64,000 bases of DNA, taken from positions 23,521,267 to 23,585,266 of the forward strand of contig CM060072.1 of assembly GCA_030533445.1 (NCBI GenBank), written 5' to 3'. Each line of letters starts with the position of its first letter. Within the stretch, counting starts at the first letter, position 1. This document shows, one piece after another, positions 35,201 through 46,376 of the stretch. The position numbers and the translations under genes are program-made. Source of the stretch: Cyprinodon diabolis (lineage: Eukaryota; Chordata; Actinopteri; Cyprinodontiformes; Cyprinodontidae). Below the pieces are notes generated by a model. It was given only the letters and a program-made list of their open reading frames with translations, had not been told where the DNA came from and searched no databases.

Positions 35201-38200
35201 ATGGGAGCTGCCTTGGAGCTCGTCTGCCTGGCTGTGTGTTTCCTGGACGGGGCCGCCTTTTACAGCTGCTTTTTGTATCTCTGCTTCTTGTATCTCTGCT
35301 TCTGTCTCCTTGAACCCCAGTCGGCCTTGGCAGATGGCCGCTCACACTGAGCCTGGTTCTGCTGGAGGTTTCTTCCTGTTAAAAGGGAGTTTTTCCTCTC
35401 CACTGTCGCTACAAGCATGCTTAGTGTGAGGGATTGTATTTGAGTCAATGAGTCAATGCAATCAACTGGTTTTCCTTAGATAGAAAACTTTGTATCAATT
35501 TGACTGTATGATCTGGTTGAACTGTAAAGTGCCTTGAGATGACATGTGTTGTGAATTTGGCGCTATATAAATAAACTGAATTGAATTGAATTGAAATCCT
35601 CTAAGAATCATAACAAGGAGAGGTCAACTGCATCGGCCAAAAAAGAAAAAAAAAAGCGTAGTAATCAGGGGTGTGTTGCTGGTGCGCTACAAAAGAAACT
35701 GCAACAGATAAGACATGCAAACCAGTCTGCTTCTGCAGTGTTTAAATGAATAGACTGAGTGTCCTTCTGGCAGGTTGGAAGTGAACGTTAAAGAAAGATG
35801 AAGTTCGAACATGGAGATGGCAGTAGTATGCATGAGAATTATATAGAAAAGAAAAAAAAAACAGGTGTCAAAAGTATTAATGTTTATTACTCAAGTAGAA
35901 GTATAAATCCTATTGTTTAACTTAAGCTTTTTACTCAGGTTAAATTGTAAAAGTTAAATTTCTTTAAACTTCTGAGAGTATAAAAGTAAAAGTAATGCAG
36001 GAAAAAATGTTAAGGACAGATGTTGTACTGCACCAACCTACTAAAGGAACATTTTTCTACAATTCTGGATGATAATTCCCTTATACTTCATTTTCTCAGT
36101 TTTATAACTGATGGCAACAGTGTCAAATTTAACTTTGCATCATCTTGAAAAACTATTTATTTTGTACGTAGCGAACAACAAGTTGGTGCAACACTGAGTC
36201 CAACCAGAAATTAATTAATTTTCTGGATGAAACAACTTATTTTGATGTTTTTTTTTAATTTTATTTTATTTTTTAAATACCAACACCCCGTAACGAAAAT
36301 GAGCTGAAATGAAACAAAACTGAGTCTATTTTCAAAATGTAAGAAGTAGGCAGTAGAATTGTAAAAAAAAAAAAAAAAAAATTAAAGAAAGAAGTAAATA
36401 GTTGTCTAAGTTAATACAGTAAAATATAGATAATGAAAAAAATCTACTTCAGTAGATAACAAAGAATTTGTACTTCGTTACTTAACAGCTCTGAAAAAAA
36501 AATAAAAAATAATGATCACAATAAACATCTCTAGTGCATTTTTACATACAAGTAGTTAAAACTGCTAACTTAAAACTTAAAAATATAAAAATAAATAAAA
36601 ATAACGATGAAATTAATGCTTATTTTAAAAGATTAAATATCAATGATCAAACCTGGAGAAGTGATCTTTGCACCTTTTTTTTTTCCTATTGATATTACTG
36701 TATTCAACTTATCTCTGACAGTCAATAGATTCACGTGTGCACTAGGGGTGGAACGATTCACAAAATCCACGGTTCGGTTCGATTCACGGTTTCTGGTCAA
36801 GGTTTTCGGTTCGGTTCGATACATGTTGATTGTTACACCGAAATCCCATAAAAATTTATGGAATTAATGAAAAAAATCCCCCAAAAAATAATGGATTGTA
36901 ATTATTTTAAATGATCCACAGAAACCCTGGATCATTTCCGTATGTTTTGCTGCTTTGAATTTAATCATCTGGCGCATGCTCTCTACCATCTCCAAGGGAC
37001 TCAGAGGGGAGCGGACGAAGCCACAGTGGGGGCTGTAGGCTTTGCTTTGAGCAGCCGGTCTGGAGCGCAGCGGGGCGGAGCGGGGGTTGCTGATGGTGAG
37101 ATTTCGGGGTTAGCATGACATGTTGGTCATGTTGCTGTTAGCGGAAACAAAACATGTTGCACAATGCTTGCACACTGTTGCACTTTTATCCAAAACTTTC
37201 TTTCTGCCGTCATCGTAGGTCACTCTAAATGCAAAGCGCTCCCATACAGCAGACCTATAAAGTGCTGCTGGCGTGTCTTCCAACTCCTGTTCTTTCCCAC
37301 TCGCCATTCCGACACAATTCTCCACATCAACTGATTTTTTTCCCTGCTACACCCGGCTACGCTGCTTCGCTTCTTCTTCTTGTTTACTACTGGTGGTTGG
37401 CTTTGGTCGCAGTACTGCCACCTTCTGCTCTGGAGTGTACACGCTTCGCCTATGAGAAAAAGGAGCAGCGCATGAACCGAACGAAACACGCGCGAATCAA
37501 ACCGAGACAGTCGAACCAAACGGTTCTGACGGTTTTCATAAATCGTCCCATCCCTAATGTGCACAGATCCTCTTCACTGTATTTCCTGTATCGATGTCTC
37601 CTTTGTGGTCACAATGACAGCAGAAACTTTTGACTAGGTGCTCAAACCTGACATAAATGTGCTAAAAATGGACACAAAAATGTGCCCAAAATCACTTTAA
37701 AGTTTAAAGTTGTTTTTCCAGTTTGCTTAATAGAATATGATCTGCATACTCAAGACACACACACACAAAAAAAAATGTATCATGCTGATTTATTGCACAT
37801 TAGACACAAACCTTTTTTGCAGATCAGGCCCAAAATGTGACAGAAAACGGACACTGCACATTCTGTCTAAAAATAAGCATCTCTACAGTAAAACACGGTA
37901 GTGGCAGCATCATAGTGTCAGCTTGTTAGAGTTGATAGAAAGATGCATGAAGTTAAATAAGACCTGTATAGGGGGGATTGGGAGTCGTATTTTTAACTAA
38001 AAGTGTTTTGCACCATCTTGTATTGTGAATCACAAAGAATCTAAAAATAGAATTGACAGTAAAGCATCCATAGAGAATAAGTGTTCATTTGGTCATTTTG
38101 AAGCAGCGGACTCACCGGTTTAGACGCTGGTTTGGGTTTTTGCTGCTGAGCTTTTCTTGCCTTTGCAGCTGCAGCTTGAGCCTGATGGATCCTCTCTGAA

Positions 38201-41200
38201 AAGGCAGAGAAAAGAAACAGAGACAAATAAAATGTACACTACATTATAAAATAGCAACATACAAATAAAAAGAATTAAAAAAAGGCTTAGAAAAGGAAGA
38301 AAAAAAACAGTCCTTCCACTAAAGAATAAAATATTCAGAAAGGATCATCATCATTACCGTCCTAACTTTAGAGCAAATTCCCCTAAAATGTTTTTTTTTT
38401 TGTGTGTGCGCTGCTAAAGCAGATGGCTGCTTACCAAACTCTTCCTGGCTGCGGTGGCGGTGCAGGTAAATCCACAGCTTGCGGCCGATGTCATACTTCA
38501 CACAGGGGTCCTTCTCATAGTGAAGTCTATCCAAAGCCCCACTGACAACCGTGTTCACCTAAAGATGCATTCAATTAATGAGTAAAAAACAGAAGATAAA
38601 TGTTCAAAGGCAGCATCTACCTTAGCAAAGTGAAAAAATATGCATGCAAAACATGACATTACTCAAATAAAAAGGAAAACAATGAGAACTTTAGAAGAAA
38701 ACTATTCAGTACTTGTGCGCTTGTGACGTCTGGAGCAAGAAATTGCGAGTCTTTCAAAAGTTCACAGATCTCTGCCCTTGTTCCCTCTCCATTGGGTAAC
38801 CTGGCAGCTGCATCGCGAACTAGAAAAATAGATTAAGAGAAGCAGAATTTGTATCAAGTTTTAATTTTTAACAAAAAAACTTAGTGTTGCTTCATCCTAA
38901 AATATAAGAGCTCCAACCCAGAGAGAGGATGGTGACGTATGGCGGCCGGTCTGAACGAAGCAGTGTGTGCTCTCTGGCTTTATTCAAGGACATTTCTTTG
39001 TCAAACACGCCTTTAACTGGACCCACCACCGACTCAAAGCCGTGCATCCTGAAGGTAAAGGCTTTGTGGGGCTGGTTATATCTCTGCTGCTCCTAAAGCA
39101 CAAACATAAGACAACTTAGACAGCTCATTTGGGAAAAAAATGAAGAAATCTAGTAAACACTGCAGCAGCAGCACACACAAACCTGGACTTGAAACACTTG
39201 TTTCTCGTCTCCAGTGCTGGGACGCACCACATAGTCAGTCGAACTGCAAATATGGAGGCAACAAACTGTGAATTTAATGGTGCAACAACGAGAAATAAAT
39301 AGCATGTTTGTGAAAGGCTCACAGTTTGGGTGTAGATGATGTAAACTCCAACATGTCTTCATTTTCTGTCTGTAAAAAAACAAAACAAAAGAAGAGCATC
39401 AGATGGAGAGACGATCTGAAAATCATAGGAAGTAATTTTATCAAAAGTGAATATTTGTACAACCTTGACGACAAAATCTTTGGAGTCCAGCCAGAGTTGA
39501 CAGAGTGCGCTGAGATCCTTCTCCGTATCCTGAGTGGGGCCTGAAAGAAACCAACTGGTGTCAACTGGCTGAAACTAAACCAATCCAGTTAAAAACGGCA
39601 ACTGTAAAGAAGGTATGACGTTGAATGAACCCTCTTACCAATCCATCTCCACTGCTGGAATTCTTCAACAAACTCCACAAATGGTGAAAAGCCACTAGGG
39701 AGCGCCATCATGCCATCTGACCAACAAACAAAGCACAAGTTCAGTCCCAGTTTACATGCACCCATATTAGACACATGGAGGGACTGGAAAGAGCAGGAGA
39801 GTTGTTGGTTCACTTTCAACCTCCTTCACTCTTAGATATCAATGTGCCCATGAGCAAGGCTCCAAAGTTACCAACTGTATCAGTGTATAAATGAGTGAGT
39901 CTGTGTGACGTAGCTCCAACGTTAAGTAGAGCGGTAAGAAGGGCAGAGCAATTAATACAAGTAATCAACTATTGAAATAATCTTTAACTAATTTACTAAT
40001 CGATTAATCGTTAATTGGAGTATAGAGGTCTTTAGCTGATAGAGTGACCCACCTTGAGCAACATTAATACCAAAATTAAAAAAAAAATAAAATAAAATAA
40101 AAATGTGTAAACATTTTGCATTTAAGATTTTAAAAATATTTTCCATCTGTCAATAAGCCCTATCCAGAAGTGGAAAAGTTTTAGTTTCACCTTGTTTAAT
40201 TTATTAAAAAATCTTCTTTAAGGAACATTTGGCTATAAGATTATTAATCAACAAAATAAATGCAAAATAAATGTTAGTTGCAGCCCCAGCGGTGAATATG
40301 AACTTATTTCATCTAAGGAGGCGGTACCTGCATACCAGGAAAGGTTAAAGAATGAAAAATAAACTAACTGAAGGCAAAGCTCATAATTCACCAACTAATA
40401 ATCAATAGAAAGATCACAAAGCTCTCAATACAAAGATGCAGTTCAGTCATAAACATGCGGAGGACGCCACAGAAATGAGGACAAGCAGGCAACACTATTC
40501 CAACATCATTTGGAATATTAGTTGTTCTGAATTCGCAATGTTTACATGTATTGTTGTACGATCTTTGCTAACAGAGTACAACCAGGCAACCGGTGTACAA
40601 CAGACACAGGTCGCATTTGAAAAGATCAGATTTGTATCGGATTCAGGACCACATACCCAGGTGGCCTGGGTCGCATTGGAAAAAAATGGATCTTCAGACT
40701 GTCATGAAAAGATCAGATACATGTTGCTAAAATCGAATTTGGGTCACTTCAGGCTGCAGTGTGAACGTAGCCCAAAACTGAGTTATTTGGTCAGTGATCA
40801 GGGGAATGTCTCGGCCTGATGCGTATAACGGGCTGTAGCATTGGGGTGGTAGAATCATGTTACTTGTTTTGCTCTCAGAAGAACTTTAGCATTGCATAAA
40901 TGGGTTGAGAAAAGGAAAGAGGTGCAGTACATTTTAAAGTGCTACCAAAATGCTAACAGGACAAGGATTTAAAACAGAAAAATTACTTTCATTTCCCTTT
41001 GGGATCAATAAAGTAGTTTTGCATTAAATTGAATAAAAAAATGGTTTGGGGAATAAAAGCAGCCCATAATATTGAGTTGTTAGAGTTGCCCTAACCTCAG
41101 TGCTACTGAAAATGTAAACAAATGTATAGAGAGTCTGAAGCTTTCTGAACAGCAGCTGGACAGGGTGAAACCAGGATAATTTCAGCATAGTCATAGTTAT

Positions 41201-44200
41201 CAAACCTGCCCCGAGTTCAAAACGGATGCAATACATGGCAAATGTGATAAAATGAGGTTTTCTTTGGTAAGTTTTTGCTCCGTTATGTGAGCAGAAGAAC
41301 CAACTTGGCAGAGATAGTTCCTCCATCTAGGAGCTGTCTGCTTCCAAAATAGTGTCAGGAATTAAGATCCTGTATAAATTTCCAATCAATGTAAAACTTC
41401 TAATTTTAATCTCATCTAATAATTAGAATTTACCTTTAGTTTCTCCTGCAAGAAACTGGAGAGCTTGAAGAACCAGATCCGACCAACATGAGGCAGAGGA
41501 AAACCATGCGTTGAGCGAACTGGCTGGAGAGGACTGCCATGTCTGAACCTTATCCTCCAACTAACCAAACATATCATATTAGTTATTTGGTCACAACTCA
41601 TTTCAACTTCACTTTTGTGACACTTTGACGTGCATACCATCAAGGTGCTGGCAGGACCCTCTGATCTGAAGATGTTTTCCAACAAGCTGAAGAAACTGGC
41701 GGTTATTTCCTCCAGTGCAACAGGGCTGCTTTGGGCTTCCTCTACAATTCTGCAACAGTAAAGGACACAAAATTTGAGTAATACATCTCAAAACAACAGC
41801 CTATAACCGAGTCAAGTCCTTGACTCACTCCTCCTTGATGTTGGTGAGCGGTGTGGAGGGCGTGTCTGGCAGAGAGTTGATGATGTTCACCGGTGGGGCT
41901 GAGCAGGAGTCTGAAGGTGTCAAAATTTCACAAGGATCCTCTGACTCGATTTTTATTGCCTTAAGTTTCTTCTTCTTCCTTTCATCCCTCATTTTCTTCT
42001 TGGGTAGCGGCAGATCGAAAAGTGCTGCTTGATTAAAAAGAAAGACGTCCTCAGAGAAAGTCCTGCAGAAGGAGCTGTTGACTTAAAGCATATTTACTCA
42101 CGCAAAGGGCCCTTCCGGCCAATATTTGCTCTTGAAAGTATATCCCCCAGGTGGATATCAGAGGTAACCAAGTCTGGATGATCCTTAAAAGGAAAAAAAA
42201 AAGTTATAGCATATACAATGGAAGATTAAAACTGGCTCATTTTTCTTCTCTGATCACAACTTACTGGTTGGTGTTTCCTTTTCTCACGATGGTGATGCAG
42301 CATGACTTTTAAATCCAGTTCACCTAATTCAGCTTTATCTGTTTAATAAAAAAAAAACAAAGAAAAAAAAGAAACAAAAAAATCTTAAGCATCAAAGAGT
42401 TTTGTTTTGCTTTATATTCTCTGATTTTATTTTCTTACTATGTCACACTGACTGCAGCACATATAGAGCGGCTCCTGCTATGCATAGAGCAGATCCTGAT
42501 TTGTGCTGATTTTTTTCTACTTCTGTCCCTGAGACCCACTAATTGGAACAATGTCCCACATTTGACGGGATCAGATTATGAAAATTTAATAAAAAACAAA
42601 AAAAAAAAACATCCAGTGCGACTACAAAGCAAAGCCTCACTTAATGAGTCTGTGCAGAATCAATTCAACCAGAACGGATAGAGGATTTCATTAGTCCTAC
42701 TGTATATTAGAAACATAATGAGAACTATGTTTAAAGAAATGGAAAACGCAGCAATAAACGCTGCGAGACAGTTTATATGCTGGTTGAGGCAACGAGAGGT
42801 GATCTCAGAGAGATCTGTGAAGTTTGTTGAGGTTTTTGTTTTATTTTTTTTCTTGAAGAGGGGAGAGCGTTAAGCTGCATTTACTCGCACAGTTTACCCC
42901 TTGCTGTTTTGTTTTTAAGTGAGGCTGAAAGAGGATCACCTCTTTATCCATTTTGTGTCCTACTGAGCTCCAATCATGGGCAAAGTATTGTTTTTTTTGT
43001 TTTTTTTTCATTGATTTTTTTATGCCACAGGCTGCCCCGCCTGCTATATACACTGTTTTATTTTGTAAGATCCATGAGCTTGCCGCTGAATTGCTGCGTA
43101 GTCCGACTAAAATAGATCTGGGGTCTAGCTCAGTCGGACCTACGCAGCCTCCTGCAGAGAATCGTGTCGGGTGTGATCATCCCATTCACTTTCAATGAGG
43201 GCTAAACACCAAAACCTCATCTGAAATGATTTTTTGGATCGGACGCAAATAGTGTGTTCAGGGCTTTAGACTCCCTTTTCCCCTAAAAGGAAATCTGCCG
43301 TTATAGAGCAGAAATGTACTTACCTGTAACCTTCATGTCTGGAGTCGAGAGGCTAGGAAGAACCCGGAGTGAGACAGTAGCAGTGGGAGAGGAGGGAGAC
43401 GGAGGGGTTGCGTTCCACAGTGAGATATCTGACAAAGAGAAAAGCCAACAAAACAAACAAATATTTCAACCGTTGATTTGTAACATGAATATCACTAATT
43501 CTAACCTTAAATCTTTTTTTAAATAGGACTGTCAGCCGCAGGACGTTTCTAATATCTGACTAAAAGCATAAAATGAAAAACAAGAAATCACTTTAAGTTT
43601 ATTAAGATTTTATGCAAAAAAATGTTTTTGTTGCAAATAGCCTGCGAGTCAAATCTAACAGTTCAATCCAATCCAACAACGAGTCTATGCTATCACTAAA
43701 GAAAACGAATGAAGAAATATATGGATGGATTGATGATGATGATTGATGATGAGTTTTAGATGATTAAACTTAGTACAAAAAAACAAGTTTAAAGAGATAA
43801 CGTAGAGGGAAAATTTTATTTTCTGTATTTTTATAATAAGAAGCAAAAGACATACCATCTTCATCAGAGGAGGCGTTGCTGTCTTCACACTCAGCTTTGA
43901 CCTCCTTTAGAATGCGGTTCAGTCTTTTTCTTACTCTTAAGTCACGCATTTCCACCTGAGTTTTGTTCGGCAGCCGTCTTTTTGGAGGAAAGTCGAGACC
44001 ATTCTGAACTGCGAAGTTGAGCAGCTCCTTTTCCAATAAAGACAAAAAATAAAGTGAAATTTACAAAAGCAAATCATTGTTATGCAAAAAAATATATATA
44101 AAAAAAGCAGGGGGAAAAAAACAGCTAAACCTTTCTGGAGACAAGAATCTGCTTCAGGAGTCTATGGTAATACTGCTGAAGTGAATGCAGTTGTCGCCTC

Positions 44201-46376
44201 CTTTGGGATTTGGCACACAACTGTCTGTACTTGACCACCTCTGGATTGAAGTAACCATCTTGAAAAAAAACACACACACACACAAAAAACCATCAGGATC
44301 AAAATCAAAAAAGATGACATCACTATTCATACAGGCATACCCACTATTATTAAAGTGAATAATTAATACTTAAAACATTCCAATTTAGGCCCAATATTCT
44401 ATGTTTCAGTTGGAGGAGAAAGGGTTTCAGTAGTATGTATGAAACAATCCTAAAAAGAGCAAACTGAATGATCTAGTCATTCAACCAAACTGTCTTATTG
44501 ACATGTTGTATAAAGTCAGTCAGTAAATAATTGCAGATTTCAATCAAAGAGAGCAATACAGAATAAAAAAAACAATCACACCATTTTTATAATAACTGCT
44601 CTTCCCTTTTTGAAGGAAAAACCTTTGATCTTCGCTTAGTCATCAAAACACGGCAAAAAAAAAAAGGTTTTCTTATGTCTGCCTCCCCTTATCTAAGTCA
44701 GGCCTTATATTTAGGTATATCACTGCTCTGGTCATTGGAATAGATCTGAAGTTACACTGACAGGTTAACCAGCCAATTATGTTGCTGCAACACTTAACTT
44801 TTGAAATAATAACTTGCAAAAATAATAAAAACACATGCACATTTAAACAATCCATTTCACATTGAATAAATGATTGCTCAAATATATGAATAGCACTAAC
44901 ATTTAATAGACCTTTTTTTTTTTTCCATTTTAAACTGAATGACAAATTTATTGCATTGTGGGGCGACTAGTACCTTGTGCAACATAAAGAAATAATTAAA
45001 AATACCAAAGAAGTTTTGGGACCAACGTGGAGCACTTAAGGTCTAGTGGAGGATTTTCTGGAATTTTTGAAAAGACCCTCCCTCTCCACTTAAAAAAAAG
45101 CACATGCACCACCCTGTACCTGCTCCCGAAAGGGTAAGCCTATTAAAAATGTGTGAGAGCATGCACAAGCCCAATTCTCCTTGTGCACACTCTGTTTAAA
45201 AGTTGCACCGCTTGGCTCCAGATTCACTTCCATACAGAAAGCCCACATTCATATCTTCAGGTAACACAGAGTACATGTCAGACTTAATAATATTACTTTA
45301 GCGATAGTTTCAAGGTGTGGATTTATTGTATGTCTCGTACCATGTCTTTCGGTTGTGCTGTTCTTTTTTCATCTCGTTACAGGTGATGAAGCAGACTGAA
45401 AATGTTTTGTCATTGTCTCCTTTCTTTCATCTTTTCTTTTTCCTTTTTCCTTTTCTTCTTCTGTTTTTCTGCTCTATTTACATTGCAGTGTCCATATAAA
45501 CTGTAAAACTCCCTGCATAATTATAATAAAGCAATTTATATGCATGAAACAGGTGGAGCTATATGGCAATTGCCATACTGCTACACTTGTGAAAGTAAAA
45601 TCTGTTGGGCTCTTTTTGGCATCAAGACAATTATTCTTATTGCCACATTGCCAGACAGGACACTGTAAAAAAATAAATAAATAAACAAATAAATAAAAGT
45701 TGCATCGCTCATACAAGCTTAGTTTCCAAAAGAAGATTTGTTATTTTTCCACTATGTCAGACTTATCACTGGTAACTGAAAATGGGGACAAGCACATAGG
45801 ACGGCCTTACCTAAACATATCACCAGAATGATTGACAGTGAGGAGGACCACTTATTTTGATGATCCACCCAGAAAAAGAGCATCCTCCACTATATGTTTA
45901 AATGCAATATGAAAATCTAAAGGAACGAACCTCTGAATAGCCTCTGAGCAAGATGCAGTGGGTTTCCAAAATTAAAGTTTGTGTTGTTGAACAAGTCTCT
46001 GATAGTGCTGTCCTGCTCCTCGGTATTATTGTTAGGAAACTGTGGCAGAAACTGTCGAAGATGTTGCCTCTGAGAATCTGTCAGTACATCATTCCAGGTC
46101 CCTTCACTCAGCACAGAGAAGAATATGTCAGGCTGTGGAAAAGGGGAAAAAGAACCTTACATTATAGCAAAAACAAACAACAAAAAATGCCTCCCAACGT
46201 GTTCTAGTTTAAAGAAGGAGATCAGCAGATAGGAGAGAGAAAGAGCTTACATCTTCCAGCAGATCCTCTGGGAGGTCCACTTTGCAGTTCCCAAGCATGC
46301 ATTCTTCAGTGATTTGTCCTCCGTCTTCCTCTTTTGGATCCAGAGGGTCTGTCAGCATGTGCTCCAGAGGATCCAT
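23289..46376 (-). CDS. nfrkb: Nuclear factor related to kappa-B-binding protein (INO80 complex subunit)
   Basis: NFRKB (INO80G) is a metazoan INO80 chromatin-remodelling subunit that binds and inhibits UCHL5. There are 25 coding exons: 46376-46251, 46132-45931, 44258-44131, 44027-43856, 43428-43324, 42338-42265, 42183-42102, 42027-41829, 41749-41638, 41560-41434, 39716-39639, 39540-39464, 39369-39323, 39243-39183, 39092-38918, 38819-38713, 38558-38435, 38195-38116, 30588-30392, 30302-30032, 28500-28321, 28168-27437, 25712-25606, 25451-25322 and 23429-23289. They total 3834 nt, or 1277 aa (human about 1299). The protein starts [13 protein letters not shown]. Domains are the N-terminal DEUBAD (about 45-155), the winged-helix region (around [20 protein letters not shown]) and a Ser/Thr/Ala-rich C-terminus with [20 protein letters not shown], ending [10 protein letters not shown]. 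The first coding exon starts at 46382, so a non-coding exon lies upstream. The 7.5-kb intron 38115-30589 holds a LINE. Confidence 0.95.
23703..24301. mobile_element. Foldback (palindromic) element with 6-bp direct-repeat flanks
   Basis: The element spans 23709-24295. Its ends are inverted repeats of roughly 85 bp: TACGGAAGAGGATTAGGGC at the left, with the exact reverse complement at the right. They continue through CAGTTTAGTATGGGAAAAAA with few mismatches. The flanks are CTATCT (23703-23708 and 24296-24301). The interior (23790-24220) is built from alternating forward and reverse modules of AGTCAGAATTCTGA, AGAAAAAAGTC, AGATTAAAGTC and TGAATTCTGATAATTAAAAA. There is no open frame, so it would be non-autonomous. 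It lies in an nfrkb intron. Confidence 0.75.
24302..24640 (+). repeat. Degenerate L2-type LINE 3' fragment
   Basis: GCTAGGCTCAAAACTTTCCT, TTATGCTGCTATAGACTTAG and CTGTCTCTTTGAATCCCATG parallel, in order, the end of ORF2 and the 3' UTR of the LINE at 30.9-35.6 kb. It is heavily diverged. The foldback element appears to have inserted at its left edge. Confidence 0.65.
26382..26763. mobile_element. TTAA-flanked MITE, copy 1
   Basis: The ends read TTAAAGGTATAGTGGAGGAT and ATCCTCCATTATACCTTTAA, an inverted repeat with one mismatch over at least 19 bp, bounded by TTAA. The interior includes GACCCGCCCTCTCCACTT and TTTCCACTATGTCAGACT. The same sequence recurs, interrupted, at 45036-45901. It lies in an nfrkb intron. 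Confidence 0.7.
28644..29288. mobile_element. hAT-type non-autonomous element with near-perfect 8-bp TSD
   Basis: The element 28652-29280 has ends CAAAGATGGGAAG and, reverse-complemented, CAGAGATGGCAAAAGTACTC. The flanks are CCAATCTG (28644-28651) and TCAATCTG (29281-29288), 7 of 8 identical. Subterminal repeats of ACTCAAGTA and TACTTTTAC are typical of fish hAT-type MITEs. Short open frames inside show no transposase domain. It lies in an nfrkb intron. Confidence 0.7.
30995..31780 (+). CDS. LINE ORF1: coiled-coil plus SGNH-hydrolase-like protein
   Basis: This is a 261-aa open frame. A short cysteine pair (MCNKC) precedes a predicted coiled coil ([17 protein letters not shown], about residues 24-40). 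A basic linker follows. Then an SGNH/GDSL-like fold begins at [11 protein letters not shown] (about 100-110), with [11 protein letters not shown] (block III-like) and [12 protein letters not shown] (block V-like His). ORF1 esterase domains are known in CR1/L2-group LINEs. The frame ends in TGA at 31778-31780 and the following ORF2 is in the same reading frame. Confidence 0.8.
   Translation: MFSYSSASFSDNGMCNKCSIFVALEARVSELESRLQAVEHPGVKVGPPRSSPPKVPEQPGDWVTVRRKRSHGSLPTGHHQPVHVSNRFSPLSDTPTEKPTLVIGSSIVRNVALETPGTIVKCLPGARTGDIKSYLKLLAKDKVKYSKIVIHAGGNDTRLRRSEVTKISVASVCKFAKKMSDSVIFSGPLPDLTSDDMFSRMSSFNRWLSRWCPENNVGYINNWQSFWGKPGLIRRDGIHPTLDGAALLSRNLATFISPPKP
31790..33982 (+). CDS. LINE ORF2, N-terminal part: endonuclease and first part of reverse transcriptase
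   Basis: The open frame from 31790 begins at a GTG in the same frame as ORF1; no in-frame ATG precedes the endonuclease. The apurinic-like endonuclease spans about residues 65-285 ([32 protein letters not shown]). Reverse-transcriptase motifs begin near 560 ([19 protein letters not shown]) and include [12 protein letters not shown] (about 650) and [10 protein letters not shown] (about 707). The frame then shifts and stops at 33982, just before the catalytic YADD block, which is in another frame. Confidence 0.85.
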   Translation: MQTRKQSCSLTHISAASLLLPTLYSIQTVSCPRPKSNKLAKIPKEVNHDNLIKIKITPIGEKVKTIKCGLFNIRSLSSKSLLVNDLICDNHIDLFCLTETWLQQEDYVSINEATPSSYLNFHIPRSSGRGGGVATIFQSDLLITPKTVNTYNSFEHLTLNFPHPNFKARKPLLLVTLYRPPGPYSEFLDEFSEFLSDLVLNTDRVIIVGDFNIHADIEGDSLRAAFDAILDTIGFVQNVNSPTHSHLHTLDLVLTYGIECEEITVFPHNPVLSDHFLITFRITLTEFSSPKRRFNFSRSLSDSAVINFKESASLSLSSVSLNSAAECKSIAYSPSQVDDFVDGVASSLRTALDNAAPLKMKTVKNRKLAPWFNAELRTLKQNARKLERKYRSTGLQESFLVWKNGLLLYKRTLCKARAAYFSSLIEENKNNPRFLFNTVAKLTQSHSSVEPSIPPALNSNDFMGFFINKIDVIKNKIISTPLSAIVPEVVMESEPGLDCFDPVELSELAKLLSSSKPSTCMLDPVPTRLFQEVFPLISSSILDVINLSLLQGYVPKAFKVAVIKPLLKKPSLDPDDLVNYRPISNLPFLSKILEKVVAKQVCNHLHHNELFEEFQSGFRAHHSTETALVKVTNDILMASDNGLVSVLVLLDLSAAFDTVDHNILLERLEYFVGIKGTALDWFKSYLSDRIQFVYVNDRSSTHSKVTCGVPQGSVLGPILFTLYMLPIGSY
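33969..34850 (+). pseudogene. LINE ORF2, C-terminal part after frameshift
   Basis: This frame continues the reverse transcriptase from [12 protein letters not shown] (catalytic Asp pair at residues 16-17) through [21 protein letters not shown] and [17 protein letters not shown], to the typical L2 C-terminus ending [15 protein letters not shown]. It overlaps the previous frame by 14 bases. A small indel near 33970-33980 explains the break, so this copy cannot make a whole ORF2 protein without frameshifting. Confidence 0.85.
35854..36501. mobile_element. hAT-type MITE in an A-rich target
   Basis: The element 35862-36493 has ends CAGGTGTCAAAAGTATTAA and, reverse-complemented, CAGAGCTGTTAAGTAACGAA. 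It is flanked by runs of at least eight A, consistent with an 8-bp TSD but not proof of one. Internal TTACTCAAGTAGAAGTA matches the family at 28.65 kb. Confidence 0.55.
36735..37564. mobile_element. hAT-type non-autonomous element with 8-bp TSD
   Basis: The element 36743-37556 starts TAGGGGTGGAACGATTCA and ends AATCGTCCCATCCCTA. The flanks GTGTGCAC (36735-36742) and ATGTGCAC (37557-37564) agree at 7 of 8 bases. Subterminal CGGTTCGGTTCGATTCACGG and its inverted counterpart near 37480-37530 extend the inverted repeats. The middle (36960-37100) is unusually GC-rich. No transposase frame is seen. Confidence 0.7.
37820..38010. repeat. Tc1-like fragment
   Basis: AGTAAAACACGGTAGTGGCA followed by GCATCATAGTGTCAGCTTG is a degenerate copy of the conserved Tc1 motif also seen near 20000. 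It lies in an nfrkb intron. Confidence 0.4.
39940..40290. repeat. hAT-type MITE fragment (TAATCGATTAATCG family)
   Basis: Contains ACTAATCGATTAATCG and ends with GTTAGTTGCAGCCCC, the reverse complement of an end like that of the repeat at 51968 (TAGGGCTGTAACAA). It lies in an nfrkb intron. Confidence 0.5.
40570..40780. repeat. Dispersed repeat copy
   Basis: CAGGTCGCATTTGAAAAGAT, GGTCGCATTGGAAAAAAATG and CAGTGTGAACGTAGCC are strings I recognise from a common fish interspersed repeat. The 127-codon open frame over it is not a gene. Superfamily uncertain. Confidence 0.4.
45036..45901. mobile_element. TTAA-flanked MITE, copy 2, interrupted
   Basis: The ends read TTAAGGTCTAGTGGAGGATT and CATCCTCCACTATATGTTTAA, the same family as 26382-26763. 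Left (45036-45215) and right (about 45695-45901) parts match copy 1. About 480 bp of unrelated sequence, including a pyrimidine-rich stretch, sits between. The right end lies about 23 bp from the splice donor of nfrkb coding exon 2. Confidence 0.65.

Larger units (their letters stand above)
30940..35595 (+). mobile_element. Near-full-length L2/CR1-type LINE, antisense in an nfrkb intron
   Basis: In order it holds a pyrimidine-rich 5' leader, ORF1 (30995-31780), ORF2 (31790-33982 continuing in another frame to 34850), a 3' UTR with AGTGCCTTGAGATGACATGT, and a terminal (TTGAA)n-like tail ending at about 35595. Fragments of the same tail occur at 6.8-7.8 kb and 24.3 kb. The left boundary is approximate; no TSD was identified. 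Confidence 0.88.

Noticed and set aside
34910..35429. Hydrophobic open frames after the LINE
   Set aside because: They are in the LINE 3' UTR, which recurs elsewhere in the window as a non-coding tail.
40436..40819. 127-codon open frame in the nfrkb intron
   Set aside because: It overlaps a recognised dispersed repeat, and the nfrkb exons on either side join in phase without it.
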